The position numbers and the translations under genes are program-made. Shown here in pieces: positions 39,296 to 54,800 of a stretch of DNA of 64,000 bases (position 1 is its first letter; every line of letters begins with the position of its first letter). Below the pieces are notes generated by a model. That model ran no database searches, had not been told where the DNA came from, and saw nothing but the letters and a program-made list of their open reading frames with translations. This DNA is from Balanoglossus misakiensis (lineage: Eukaryota > Hemichordata): contig CM082586.2 in NCBI GenBank assembly GCA_040954595.2, positions 12,090,001-12,154,000 on the forward strand, read 5' to 3'.

Positions 39296-41040
39296 TTCAA
39301 AGAATGGTCAAATAACAGGCCATGTTTTACTAAAAAGACTTAATATGTATAGTTTGAAGGCTTTGTTTTGGAATAACGAATTCTCTACAAGATTTAAGTG
39401 GAACAGTCACAGAATGAAAAAAAATATGGAAAGCGTTATGCCGGAATGTTGTAAGGGATAGATTAATATTGCAAATAATTTAATTTCTTACATCATAAAT
39501 GGAATTCACAGAATGGTCACATAACGGGATATGTTTTACTAAAAAGACTTATGTTAAAGTTTCAAGGCTTTGTTTTGGAATAACGAATTCTCTACAAGAT
39601 TTAAGTTAAACAGTTACAGAATGAAAACAAATATTCAAATAGTTATGTTGGAATGTTGTAATGGATAGTTTAATATTGCAAATAATTTAATTTCTTACAT
39701 CATAAATGAAATTCAAAGAATGGTCAAATAACGGGCCATGTTTTACTAAAAAGACTTAATATGTATAGTTTGAAGGCTTTGTTTTGGAATAACGAATTCT
39801 CTACAAGATTTAAGTGTAACAGTTACAGAATGAAAACAAATATGGAAAGAGTTATGCCGGAATGTTGTAAGGAATAGATTAATATTGCAAATAATTTAAT
39901 TTCTTACATCATAAATGGAATTCAAAGAAACGTCACGTAACAGGATATGTATAGTTTCAAGGCTTTGTTTTGGAATAACGAATTCTCTACAAGATTTAAG
40001 TTGAACAGTCACAAAATGAAAACAAATATGGAAAGCGTTATGCCGGAATGTTGTAAGGGATAGATTAATATTGCAAATAATTTAATTTCTTACGTCATAA
40101 ATGGAATTCAAAGAATGGTCACATAACGGGCCATGTTTTACAAAAAGACTTATGTATAGTTTCAAGGCTTTGTTTTGGAATAACGAATTCTCTACAAGAT
40201 TTAAGTGGAACAGTCACAGAATGAAAACAAATATGGAAAGAGATATGCTGGAATGTTGTAAGGGATAGATTAATATTGCAAATAATTTAATTTCTTACAT
40301 CATAAATGGAATTCAAAGAAACGTCACGTAACAGGATATGTATAGTTTCAAGGCTTTGTTTTGGAATAACGAATTCTCTACAAGATTTAAGTGGAACAGT
40401 CACAGAATGAAAACAAATATGGAAAGAGTTATGCTGGAATGTTGTAAGGGATAGATTAATATTGCAAATAATTTAATTTCTTACATCATAAAATGAATTC
40501 AAAGAATGGTCACATAACTGGATATGTTTTACTAAAAAGACTTATGTTATAGTTTCAAGGCTTTGTTTTGGAATAACGAATTCTCTACAAGATTTAAGTG
40601 GAACAGTCACAGAATGAAAACAAATATGGAAAGAGATATGCTGGAATGTTGTAAGGGATAGATTAATATTGCAAATAATTTAATTTCTTACATCATAAAT
40701 GGAATTCAAAGAAACGTCACGTAACAGGATATGTATAGTTTCAAGGCTTTGTTTTGGAATAACGAATTCTCTACAAGATTTAAGTGGAACAGTCACAGAA
40801 TGAAAACAAATATGGAAAGAGTTATGCTGGAATGTTGTAAGGGATAGATTAATATTGCAAATAATTTAATTTCATACATCATAAATGGAATTCAAAGAAT
40901 GGTCACATAACAGGATATGTTTTACTAAAAAGACTTATGTTATAGTTTCAAGGCTTTGTTTTGGAATAACGAATTCTCTACAAGATTTAAGTGGAACAGT
41001 CACAGAATGAAAACAAATATAGAAAGAGTTATGCCGGAAT

Positions 41041-44000
41041 GTTGTAAGAAATAGATTAATATTGCAAATAATTTAATTTCTTACATCATAAATGAAATTC
41101 AAAGAATGGTCAAATAACGGGCCATGTTTTACTATAAAGACTTAATATGTATAGTTTGAAGGCTTTGTTTTGGAATAACGAATTCTCTACAAGATTTAAG
41201 TGTAACAGTTACAGAATGAAAACAAATATGGAAAGAGTTATGCCGGAATGTTGTAAGGAATAGATTAATATTGCAAATAATTTAATTTCTTACATCATAA
41301 ATGGAATTCAAAGAAACGTCACGTAACAGGATATGTATAGTTTCAAGGCTTTGTTTTGGAATAACGAATTCTCTACAAGATTTAAGTTGAACAGTCACAA
41401 AATGAAAACAAATATGGAAAGCGTTATGCCGGAATGTTGTAAGGGATAGATTAATATTGCAAGTAATTTAATTTCTTACATCATAAATGGAATTCAAAGA
41501 ATGGTCACATAACGGGCCATGTTTTACAAAAAGACTTATGTATAGTTTCAAGGCTTTGTTTTGGAATAACGAATTCTCTACAAGATTTAAGTGGAACAGT
41601 CACAGAATGAAAACAAATATGGAAAGAGATATGCTGGAATGTTGTAAGGGATAGATTAATATTGCAAATAATTTAATTTCTTACATCATAAAATGAATTC
41701 AAAGAATGGTCACATAACAGGATATGTTTTACTAAAAAGACTTATGTTATAGTTTCAAGGCTTTGTTTTGGAATAACGAATTCTCTACAAGATTTAAGTG
41801 GAACAGTTACAGAATGAAAACAAATATGGAAAGAGTTATGCCGGAATGTTGTAAGGAATAGATTAATATTGCAAATAATTTAATTTCTTACATCATAAAT
41901 GGAATTCAAAGAAACGTCACGTAACAGGATATGTATAGTTTCAAGGCTTTGTTTTGGAATAACGAATTCTCTACAAGATTTAAGTGGAACAGTCACAGAA
42001 TGAAAACAAATATGGAAAGAGTTATGCTGGAATGTTGTAAGGGATAGATTAATATTGCAAATAATTTAATTTCTTACATCATAAAATGAATTCAAAGAAT
42101 GGTCACATAACTGGATATGTTTTACTAAAAAGACTTATGTTATAGTTTCAAGGCTTTGTTTTGGAATAACGAATTCTCTACAAGATTTAAGTGGAACAGT
42201 CACAGAATGAAAACAAATATGGAAAGAGATATGCTGGAATGTTGTAAGAAATAGATTAATATTGCAAATAATTTAATTTCTTACATCATAAATGAAATTC
42301 AAAGAATGGTCAAATAACGGGCCATGTTTTACTATAAAGACTTAATATGTATAGTTTGAAGGCTTTGTTTTGGAATAACGAATTCTCTACAAGATTTAAG
42401 TGTAACAGTTACAGAATGAAAACAAATATGGAAAGAGTTATGCCGGAATGTTGTAAGGAATAGATTAATATTGCAAATAATTTAATTTCTTACATCATAA
42501 ATGGAATTCAAAGAAACGTCACGTAACAGGATATGTATAGTTTCAAGGCTTTGTTTTGGAATAACGAATTCTCTACAAGATTTAAGTTGAACAGTCACAA
42601 AATGAAAACAAATATGGAAAGCGTTATGCCAGAATGTTGTAAGGGATAGATTAATATTGCAAATAATTTAATTTCTTACATCATAAATGGAATTCAAAGA
42701 ATGGTCACATAACGGGCCATGTTTTACAAAAAGACTTATGTATAGTTTCAAGGCTTTGTTTTGGAATAACGAATTCTCTACAAGATTTAAGTGGAACAGT
42801 CACAGAATGAAAACAAATATGGAAAGAGATATGCTGGAATGTTGTAAGGGATAGATTAATATTGCAAATAATTTAATTTCTTACATCATAAAATGAATTC
42901 AAAGAATGGTCACATAACAGGATATGTTTTACTAAAAAGACTTATGTTATAGTTTCAAGGCTTTGTTTTGGAATAACGAATTCTCTACAAGATTTAAGTG
43001 GAACAGTTACAGAATGAAAACAAATATGGAAAGAGTTATGCCGGAATGTTGTAAGGAATAGATTAATATTGCAAATCATTTAATTTCTTACATCATAAAT
43101 GGAATTCAAAGAAACGTCACGTAACAGGATATGTATAGTTTCAAGGCTTTGTTTTGGAATAACGAATTCTCTACAAGATTTAAGTGGAACAGTCACAGAA
43201 TGAAAACAAATATGGAAAGAGTTATGCTGGAATGTTGTAAGGGATAGATTAATATTGCAAATAATTTAATTTCTTACATCATAAAATGAATTCAAAGAAT
43301 GGTCACATAACTGGATATGTTTTACTAAAAAGACTTATGTTATAGTTTCAAGGCTTTGTTTTGGAATAACGAATTCTCTACAAGATTTAAGTGGAACAGT
43401 CACAGAATGAAAACAAATATGGAAAGAGATATGCTGGAATGTTGTAAGAAATAGATTAATATTGCAAATAATTTAATTTCTTACATCATAAATGAAATTC
43501 AAAGAATGGTCAAATAACGGGCCATGTTTTACTATAAAGACTTAATATGTATAGTTTGAAGGCTTTGTTTTGGAATAACGAATTCTCTACAAGATTTAAG
43601 TGTAACAGTTACAGAATGAAAACAAATATGGAAAGAGTTATGCCGGAATGTTGTAAGGAATAGATTAATATTGCAAATAATTTAATTTCTTACATCATAA
43701 ATGGAATTCAAAGAAACGTCACGTAACAGGATATGTATAGTTTCAAGGCTTTGTTTTGGAATAACGAATTCTCTACAAGATTTAAGTTGAACAGTCACAA
43801 AATGAAAACAAATATGGAAAGCGTTATGCCAGAATGTTGTAAGGGATAGATTAATATTGCAAATAATTTAATTTCTTACATCATAAATGGAATTCAAAGA
43901 ATGGTCACATAACGGGCCATGTTTTACAAAAAGACTTATGTATAGTTTCAAGGCTTTGTTTTGGAATAACGAATTCTCTACAAGATTTAAGTGGAACAGT

Positions 44001-44640
44001 CACAGAATGAAAACAAATATGGAAAGAGATATGCTGGAATGTTGTAAGGGATAGATTAATATTGCAAATAATTTAATTTCTTACATCATAAAATGAATTC
44101 AAAGAATGGTCACATAACAGGATATGTTTTACTAAAAAGACTTATGTTATAGTTTCAAGGCTTTGTTTTGGAATAACGAATTCTCTACAAGATTTAAGTG
44201 GAACAGTTACAGAATGAAAACAAATATGGAAAGAGTTATGCCGGAATGTTGTAAGGAATAGATTAATATTGCAAATAATTTAATGTCTTACATCATAAAT
44301 GGAATTCAAAGAAACGTCACGTAACAGGATATGTATAGTTTCAAGGCTTTGTTTTGGAATAACGAATTCTCTACAAGATTTAAGTGGAACAGTCACAGAA
44401 TGAAAACAAATATGGAAAGAGTTATGCTGGAATGTTGTAAGGGATAGATTAATATTGCAAATAATTTAATTTCTTACATCATAAAATGAATTCAAAGAAT
44501 GGTCACATAACTGGATATGTTTTACTAAAAAGACTTATGTTATAGTTTCAAGGCTTTGTTTTGGAATAACGAATTCTCTACAAGATTTAAGTGGAACAGT
44601 CACAGAATGAAAACAAATATGGAAAGAGATATGCTGGAAT
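41041..44640 (+). repeat. Higher-order repeat: 1200 bp hexamer, three tandem copies
   Basis: Copies lie at 41041-42240, 42241-43440 and 43441-44640. The six units have lengths 209, 186, 205, 207, 186 and 207 bp, which sum to 1200. Copies two and three share GCGTTATGCCAGAATG where copy one has GCCGGAATG. Private changes include AAGTAATTTA (about 41461), AAATCATTTAA (about 43075) and TAATGTCTTAC (about 44281). The same monomer order, with some units missing, appears at 36-40 kb. Confidence 0.9.
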
Positions 44641-44863
44641 GTTGTAAGGGATAGATTAATATTGCAAATAATTTAATTTCTTACATCATAAATGGAATTC
44701 AAAGAAACGTCACGTAACAGGATATGTATAGTTTCAAGGCTTTGTTTTGGAATAACGAATTCTCTACAAGATTTAAGTGGAACAGTCACAGAATGAAAAC
44801 AAATATGGAAAGAGTTATGCTGGAATGTTGTAAGGGATAGATTAATATTGCAAATAATTTAAT

Positions 44864-47800
44864 TTCATACATCATAAATGGAATTCAAAGAATGGTCACA
44901 TAACAGGATATGTTTTACTAAAAAGACTTATGTTATAGTTTCAAGGCTTTGTTTTGGAATAACGAATTCTCTACAAGATTTAAGTGGAACAGTCACAGAA
45001 TGAAAACAAATATAGAAAGAGTTATGCCAGAATGTTGTAAGGAATAGATTAATATTGCAAATAATTTAATTTCTTACATCATAAATGAAATTCAAAGAAT
45101 GGTCAAATAACAGGCCATGTTTTACTAAAAAGACTTAATATGTATAGTTTGAAGGCTTTGTTTTGGAATAACGAATTCTCTACAAGATTTAAGTGGAACA
45201 GTCAGAGAATGAAAACAAATATGGAAAGCGTTATGCCGGAATGTTGTAAGGGATAGATTAATATTGCAAATAATTTAATTTCTTACATCATAAATGGAAT
45301 TCACAGAATGGTCACATAACGGGATATGTTTTACTAAAAAGACTTATGTTAAAGTTTCAAGGCTTTGTTTTGGAATAACGAATTCTCTACAAGATTTAAG
45401 TTAAACAGTTACAGAATGAAAACAAATATTCAAATAGTTATGTTGGAATGTTGTAATGGATAGTTTAATATTGCAAATAATTTAATTTCTTACATCATAA
45501 ATGAAATTCAAAGAATGGTCAAATAACGGGCCATGTTTTACTAAAAAGACTTAATATGTATAGTTTGAAGGCTTTGTTTTGGAATAACGAATTCTCTACA
45601 AGATTTAAGTGGAACAGTCACAGAATGAAAACAAATATTCAAATAGTTATGTTGGAATGTTGTAAAGGATAGTTTAATATTCCAAATAATTTAATTTCTT
45701 ACATCATAAATGAAATTCAAAGAATGGTCAAATAACGGGCCATGTTTTACTAAAAAGACTTAATATGTATAGTTTGAAGGCTTTGTTTTGGAATAACGAA
45801 TTCTCTACAAGATTTAAGTGGAACAGTCACAGAATGAAAACAAATATGGAAAGCGTTATGCCGGAATGTTGTAAGGGATAGATTAATATTGCAAATAATT
45901 TAATTTCTTACATCATAAATGGAATTCACAGAATGGTCACATAACGGGATATGTTTTACTAAAAAGACTTATGTTAAAGTTTCAAGGCTTTGTTTTGGAA
46001 TAACGAATTCTCTACAAGATTTAAGTTAAACAGTTACAGAATGAAAACAAATATTCAAATAGTTATGTTGGAATGTTGTAATGGATAGTTTAATATTGCA
46101 AATAATTTAATTTCTTACATCATAAATGAAATTCAAAGAATGGTCAAATAACGGGCCATGTTTTACTAAAAAGACTTAATATGTATAGTTTGAAGGCTTT
46201 GTTTTGGAATAACGAATTCTCTACAAGATTTAAGTGGAACAGTCACAGAATGAAAACAAATATTCAAATAGTTATGTTGGAATGTTGTAAAGGATAGTTT
46301 AATATTCCAAATAATTTAATTTCTTACATCATAAATGAAATTCAAAGAATGGTCAAATAACGGGCCATGTTTTGCTAAAAAGACTTAATATGTATAGTTT
46401 GAAGGCTTTGTTTTGGAATAACGAATTCTCTACAAGATTTAAGTGGAACAGTCACAGAATGAAAACAAATATTCAAATAGTTATGCTGGAATGTTGTAAG
46501 GGATAGATTAATATTGCAAATAATTTAATTTCTTACATCATAAAATGAATTCAAAGAATGGTCACATAACTGGATATGTTTTACTAAAAAGACTTATGTT
46601 ATAGTTTCAAGGATTTGTTATGGAATAACGAATTCTCTACAAGATTTAAGTGGAACAGTCACAGAATGAAAACAAATATGGAAAGAGATATGCTGGAATG
46701 TTGTAAGGGATAGATTAATATTGCAAATAATTTAATTTCTTCCATCATAAATGGAATTCAAAGAATGGTCACATAACGAGCCATGTTTTACAAAAAGACT
46801 TATGTATAGTTTCAAGGCTTTGTTTTGGAATAACGAATTCTCTTCAAGATTTAAGTGGAACAGTCACAGAATGAAAACAAATATGGAAAGAGTTATGCTG
46901 GAATGTTGTAAGGGATAGATTAATATTGCAAATAATTTAATTTCTTACATCATAAATGAAATTCAAAGAATGGTCAAATAACGGGCCATGTTTTACTAAA
47001 AAGACTTAATATGTATAGTTTGAAGGCTTTGTTATGGAATAACGAATTCTCTACAAGATTTAAGTGGAACAGTCACAGAATGAAAACAAATATGGAAAGA
47101 GATATGCTGGAATGTTGTAAGGGATAGATTAATATTGCAAATAATTTAATTTCTTCCATCATAAATGGAATTCAAAGAATGGTCACATAACGGGCCATGT
47201 TTTACAAAAAGACTTATGTATAGTTTCAAGGCTTTGTTTTGGAATAACGAATTCTCTTCAAGATTTAAGTGGAACAGTCACAGAATGAAAACAAATATGG
47301 AAAGAGTTATGCTGGAATGTTGTAAGGGATAGATTAATATTGCAAATAATTTAAATTCTTACATCATAAAATGAATTCAAAGAATGGTCACATAACTGGA
47401 TATGTTTTACTAAAAAGACTTATGTTATAGTTTCAAGGCTTTGTTTTGGAATAACGAATTCTCTACAAGATTTAAGTGGAACAGTTACAGAATGAAAACT
47501 AATATGGAAACAGTTATGTTGGAATGTTGTAAGGGATAGTTATATATTGCAAATAATTTAATTTCTTACATCATAAATGAAATTCAAAGAATGGTCATAT
47601 AACGGGCCATGTTTTACTAAAAAGACTTAATATGTATAGTTTCAAGGCTTTGTTTTGGAATAACGAATTCTCTACAAGATTTAAGTGGAACAGTTACAGA
47701 GTGAAAACTAATATGGAAAGAGTTATGTTGGAATGTTGTAAGGGATAGTTATATATTGCAAATAATTTAATTTCTTACATCATAAATGAAATTCAAAGAA

Positions 47801-48450
47801 TGGTCAAATAACGGGCCATGTTTTACTAAAAAGACTTAATATGTATTGTTTGAAGGCTTTGTTTTGGAATAACGAATTCTCTACAAGATTTAAGTTGAAC
47901 AGTCACAGAATGAAAACAAATATGGAAAGCGTTATGCCGGAATGTTGTAAGGGATAGATTAATATTGCAAATAATTTAATTTCTTACATCATAATTGGAA
48001 TTCAAAGAATGGTCACATAACGGGCCATGTTTTACAAAAAGACTTATGTATAGTTTCAAGGCTTTGTTTTGGAATAACGAATTCTCTACAAGATTTAAGT
48101 GGAACAGTCACAGAATGAAAACAAATATGGAAAGAGATATGCTGGAATGTTGTAAGGGATAGATTAATATTGCAAATAATTTAATTTCTTACATCATAAA
48201 ATGAATTCAAAGAATGGTCACATAACAGGATATGTTTTACTAAAAAGACTTATGTTATTGTTTCAAGGCTTTGTTTTGGAATAACGAATTCTCTACAAGA
48301 TTTAAGTGGAACAGTTACAGAATGAAAACAAATATGGAAAGAGTTATGCCGGAATGTTGTAAGAAATAGATTAATATTGCAAATAATTTAATTTCTTACA
48401 TCATAAATGAAATTCAAAGAATGGTCAAATAACGGGCCATGTTTTACTAT
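44864..48450 (+). repeat. Dispersed duplicated block, copy 2
   Basis: This is the partner of 33213-36120. It contains an internal tandem duplication of three monomers: the unit start TTCACAGAATGGTC with GTTAAAGTTTC occurs at 45300 and again at 45925, 625 bp later. This accounts for the offset rising from 11651 to about 12275 bp. A third, truncated relative lies at about 39098-39790. Confidence 0.82.
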
Positions 48451-50600
48451 AAAGACTTAATATGTATAGTTTGAAGGCTTTGTTTTGGAATAACGAATTC
48501 TCTTCAAGATTTAAGTGGAACAGTCACAGAATGAAAACAAATATGGAAAGAGTTATGCTGGAATGTTGTAAGGGATAGATTAATATTGCAAATAATTTAA
48601 ATTCTTACATCATAAAATGAATTCAAAGAATGGTCACATAACTGGATATGTTTTACTAAAAAGACTTATGTTATAGTTTCAAGGCTTTGTTTTGGAATAA
48701 CGAATTCTCTACAAGATTTAAGTGGAACAGTTACAGAATGAAAACTAATATGGAAACAGTTATGTTGGAATGTTGTAAGGGATAGTTATATATTGCAAAT
48801 AATTTAATTTCTTACATCATAAATGAAATTCAAAGAATGGTCATATAACGGGCCATGTTTTACTAAAAAGACTTAATATGTATAGTTTCAAGGCTTTGTT
48901 TTGGAATAACGAATTCTCTACAAGATTTAAGTGGAACAGTTACAGAGTGAAAACTAATATGGAAAGAGTTATGTTGGAATGTTGTAAGGGATAGTTATAT
49001 ATTGCAAATAATTTAATTTCTTACATCATAAATGAAATTCAAAGAATGGTCAAATAACGGGCCATGTTTTACTAAAAAGACTTAATATGTATTGTTTGAA
49101 GGCTTTGTTTTGGAATAACGAATTCTCTACAAGATTTAAGTTGAACAGTCACAGAATGAAAACAAATATGGAAAGCGTTATGCCGGAATGTTGTAAGGGA
49201 TAGATTAATATTGCAAATAATTTAATTTCTTACATCATAATTGGAATTCAAAGAATGGTCACATAACGGGCCATGTTTTACAAAAAGACTTATGTATAGT
49301 TTCAAGGCTTTGTTTTGGAATAACGAATTCTCTACAAGATTTAAGTGGAACAGTCACAGAATGAAAACAAATATGGAAAGAGTTATGTCGGAATGTTGTA
49401 AGGGATAGATTAATATTGCAAATAATTTAATTTCTTACATCATAAATGAAATTCAAAGAATGGTCAAATAACGGGCCATGTTTTACTATAAAGACTTAAT
49501 ATGTATAGTTTGAAGGCTTTGTTTTGGAATAACGAATTCTCTTCAAGATTTAAGTGGAACAGTCACAGAATGAAAACAAATATGGAAAGAGTTATGCTGG
49601 AATGTTGTAAGGGATAGATTAATATTGCAAATAATTTAAATTCTTACATCATAAAATGAATTCAAAGAATGGTCACATAACTGGATATGTTTTACTAAAA
49701 AGACTTATGTTATAGTTTCAAGGCTTTGTTTTGGAATAACGATTTCTCTACAAGATTTAAGTGGAACAGTTACAGAATGAAAACTAATATGGAAACAGTT
49801 ATGTTGGAATGTTGTAAGGGATAGTTATATATTGCAAATAATTTAATTTCTTACATCATAAATGAAATTCAAAGAATGGTCATATAACGGGCCATGTTTT
49901 ACTAAAAAGACTTAATATGTATAGTTTCAAGGCTTTGTTTTGGAATAACGAATTCTCTACAAGATTTAAGTGGAACAGTTACAGAGTGAAAACTAATATG
50001 GAAAGAGTTATGTTGGAATGTTGTAAGGGATAGTTATATATTGCAAATAATTTAATTTCTTACATCATAAATGAAATTCAAAGAATGGTCAAATAACGGG
50101 CCATGTTTTACTAAAAAGACTTAATATGTATTGTTTGAAGGCTTTGTTTTGGAATAACGAATTCTCTACAAGATTTAAGTTGAACAGTCACAGAATGAAA
50201 ACAAATATGGAAAGCGTTATGCCGGAATGTTGTAAGGGATAGATTAATATTGCAAATAATTTAATTTCTTACATCATAATTGGAATTCAAAGAATGGTCA
50301 CATAACGGGCCATGTTTTACAAAAAGACTTATGTATAGTTTCAAGGCTTTGTTTTGGAATAACGAATTCTCTACAAGATTTAAGTGGAACAGTCACAGAA
50401 TGAAAACAAATATGGAAAGAGATATGCTGGAATGTTGTAAGGGATAGATTAATATTGCAAATAATTTAATTTCTTACATCATAAAATGAATTCAAAGAAT
50501 GGTCACATAACAGGATATGTTTTACTAAAAAGACTTATGTTATTGTTTCAAGGCTTTGTTTTGGAATAACGAATTCTCTACAAGATTTAAGTGGAACAGT
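47255..50600 (+). repeat. Higher-order repeat with 1246 and 1039 bp spacings
   Basis: The variant TCTTCAAGATTTAAG occurs at 47255, 48501 and 49540. Each is followed by AAATTCTTACATC, AAACTAATATGGAAACAG, GTCATATAACGGG, AGAGTGAAAAC and GTATTGTTTGAAGG in the same order. The first interval is 1246 bp (six units). The second is 1039 bp (five units), so one 207 bp unit is absent from the second copy. Confidence 0.83.
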
Positions 50601-51897
50601 TACAGAATGAAAACAAATATGGAAAGAGTTATGCCGGAATGTTGTAAGAAATAGATTAATATTGCAAATAATTTAATTTCTTACATCATAAATGAAATTC
50701 AAAGAATGGTCAAATAACGGGCCATGTTTTACTATAAAGACTTAATATGTATAGTTTGAAGGCTTTGTTTTGGAATAACGAATTCTCTACAAGATTTAAG
50801 TGTAACAGTTACAGAATGAAAACAAATATGGAAAGAGTTATGCCTGAATGTTGTAAGGAATAGATTAATATTGCAAATAATTTAATTTCTTACATCATAA
50901 ATGGAATTCAAAGAAACGTCACGTAACAGGATATGTATAGTTTCAAGGCTTTGTTTTGGAATAACGAATTCTCTACAAGATTTAAGTTGAACAGTCACAA
51001 AATGAAAACAAATATGGAAAGCGTTATGCCGGAATGTTGTAAGGGATAGATTAATATTGCAAATAATTTAATTTCTTACATCATAAATGGAATTCAAAGA
51101 ATGGTCACATAACGGGCCATGTTTTACAAAAAGACTTATGTATAGTTTCAAGGCTTTGTTTTGGAATAACGAATTCTCTACAAGATTTAAGTGGAACAGT
51201 CACAGAATGAAAACAAATATGGAAAGAGATATGCTGGAATGTTGTAAGGGATAGATTAATATTGCAAATAATTTAATTTCTTACATCATAAAATGAATTC
51301 AAAGAATGGTCACATAACAGGATATGTTTTACTAAAAAGACTTATGTTATAGTTTCAAGGCTTTCTTTTGGAATAACGAATTCTCTACAAGATTTAAGTG
51401 GAACAGTTACAGAATGAAAACAAATATGGAAAGAGTTATGCCGGAATGTTGTAAGGAATAGATTAATATTGCAAATAATTTAATTTCTTACATCATAAAT
51501 GGAATTCAAAGAAACGTCACGTAACAGGATATGTATAGTTTCAAGGCTTTGTTTTGGAATAACGAATTCTCTACAAGATTTAAGTGGAACAGTCACAGAA
51601 TGAAAACAAATATGGAAAGAGTTATGCTGGAATGTTGTAAGGGATAGATTAATATTGCAAATAATTTAATTTCTTACATCATAAAATGAATTCAAAGAAT
51701 GGTCACATAACTGGATATGTTTTACTAAAAAGACTTATGTTATAGTTTCAAGGCTTTGTTTTGGAATAACGAATTCTCTACAAGATTTAAGTGGAACAGT
51801 CACAGAATGAAAACAAATATGGAAAGAGATATGCTGGAATGTTGTAAGGGATAGATTAATATTGCAAATAATTTAATTTCTTACATCATAAATGGAA

Positions 51898-54800
51898 TTC
51901 AAAGAAACGTCACGTAACAGGATATGTATAGTTTCAAGGCTTTGTTTTGGAATAACGAATTCTCTACAAGATTTATGTGGAACAGTCACAGAATGAAAAC
52001 AAATATGGAAAGAGTTATGCTGGAATGTTGTAAGGGATAGATTAATATTGCAAATAATTTAAATTCTTACATCATAAAATGAATTCAAAGAATGGTCACA
52101 TAACTGGATATGTTTTACTAAAAAGACTTATGTTATAGTTTCAAGGCTTTGTTTTGGAATAACGAATTCTCTACACGATTTAAGTGGAACAGTTACAGAA
52201 TGAAAACAAATATGGAAAGAGTTATGTTGGAATGTTGTAAGGGATAGTTATATATTGCAAATAATTTAATTTCTTACATCATAAATGAAATTCAAAGAAT
52301 GGTCAAATAACGGGCCATGTTTTACTATAAAGACTTAATATGTATAGTTTGAAGGCTTTGTTTTGGAATAACGAATTCTCTACAAGATTTAAGTGTAACA
52401 GTTACAGAATGAAAACAAATATGGAAAGAGTTATGCCGGAATGTTGTAAGGAATAGATTAATATTGCAAATAATTTAATTTCTTACATCATAAAATGAAT
52501 TCAAAGAATGGTCACATAACTGGATATGTTTTACTAAAAAGACTTATGTTATAGTTTCAAGGCTTTGTTTTGGAATAACGAATTCTCTACAAGATTTAAG
52601 TGGAACAGTCACAGAATGAAAACAAATATGGAAAGAGATATGCTGGAATGTTGTAAGGGATAGATTAATATTGCAAATAATTTAATTTCTTACATCATAA
52701 ATGGAATTCAAAGAAACGTCACGTAACAGGATATGTATAGTTTCAAGGCTTTGTTTTGGAATAACGAATTCTCTACAAGATTTAAGTGGAACAGTCACAG
52801 AATGAAAACAAATATGGAAAGAGTTATGCTGGAATGTTGTAAGGGATAGATTAATATTGCAAATAATTTAAATTCTTACATCATAAAATGAATTCAAAGA
52901 ATGGTCACATAACTGGATATGTTTTACTAAAAAGACTTATGTTATAGTTTCAAGGCTTTGTTTTGGAATAACGAATTCTCTACACGATTTAAGTGGAACA
53001 GTTACAGAATGAAAACAAATATGGAAAGAGTTATGTTGGAATGTTGTAAGGGATAGTTATATATTGCAAATAATTTAATTTCTTACATCATAAATGAAAT
53101 TCAAAGAATGGTCAAATAACGGGCCATGTTTTACTATAAAGACTTAATATGTATAGTTTGAAGGCTTTGTTTTGGAATAACGAATTCTCTACAAGATTTA
53201 AGTGTAACAGTTACAGAATGAAAACAAATATGGAAAGAGTTATGCCGGAATGTTGTAAGGAATAGATTAATATTGCAAATAATTTAATTTCTTACATCGT
53301 AAATGGAATTCAAAGAATGGTCACATAACGGGCCATGTTTTACAAAAAGACTAATGTATAGTTTCAAGGCTTTGTTTTGGAATAACGAATTCTCTACAAG
53401 ATTTAAGTGGAACAGTCACAGAATGAAAACAAATATGGAAAGAGATATGCTGGAATGTTGTAAGGGATAGATTAATATTGCAAATAATTTAATTTCTTAC
53501 ATCATAAAATGAATTCAAAGAATGGTCACATAACAGGATATGTTTTACTAAAAAGACTTATGTTATAGTTTCAAGGCTTTGTTTTGGAATAACGAATTCT
53601 CTACAAGATTTAATTGGAACAGTTACAGAATGAAAACAAATATGGAAAGAGTTATGCCGGAATGTTGTAAGGAATAGATTAATATTGCAAATAATTTAAT
53701 TTCTTACATCATAAATGGAATTCAAAGAAACGTCACGTAACAGGATATGTATAGTTTCAAGGCTTTGTTTTGGAATAACGAATTCTCTACAAGATTTAAG
53801 TGGAACAGTCACAGAATGAAAACAAATATGGAAAGAGTTATGCTGGAATGTTGTAAGGGATAGATTAATATTGCAAATAATTTAATTTCTTACATCATAA
53901 AATGAATTCAAAGAATGGTCACATAACAGGATATGTTTTACTAAAAAGACTTATGTTATAGTTTCAAGGCTTTCTTTTGGAATAACGAATTCTCTACAAG
54001 ATTTAAGTGGAACAGTTACAGAATGAAAACAAATATGGAAAGAGTTATGCCGGAATGTTGTAAGGAATAGATTAATATTGCAAATAATTTAATTTCTTAC
54101 ATCATAAATGGAATTCAAAGAAACGTCACGTAACAGGATATGTATAGTTTCAAGGCTTTGTTTTGGAATAACGAATTCTCTACAAGATTTAAGTGGAACA
54201 GTCACAGAATGAAAACAAATATGGAAAGAGTTATGCTGGAATGTTGTAAGGGATAGATTAATATTGCAAATAATTTAATTTCTTACATCATAAAATGAAT
54301 TCAAAGAATGGTCACATAACTGGATATGTTTTACTAAAAAGACTTATGTTATAGTTTCAAGGCTTTGTTTTGGAATAACGAATTCTCTACAAGATTTAAG
54401 TGGAACAGTCACAGAATGAAAACAAATATGGAAAGAGATATGCTGGAATGTTGTAAGGGATAGATTAATATTGCAAATAATTTAATTTCTTACATCATAA
54501 ATGGAATTCAAAGAAACGTCACGTAACAGGATATGTATAGTTTCAAGGCTTTGTTTTGGAATAACGAATTCTCTACAAGATTTAAGTGGAACAGTCACAG
54601 AATGAAAACAAATATGGAAAGAGTTATGCTGGAATGTTGTAAGGGATAGATTAATATTGCAAATAATTTAAATTCTTACATCATAAAATGAATTCAAAGA
54701 ATGGTCACATAACTGGATATGTTTTACTAAAAAGACTTATGTTATAGTTTCAAGGCTTTGTTTTGGAATAACGAATTCTCTACACGATTTAAGTGGAACA

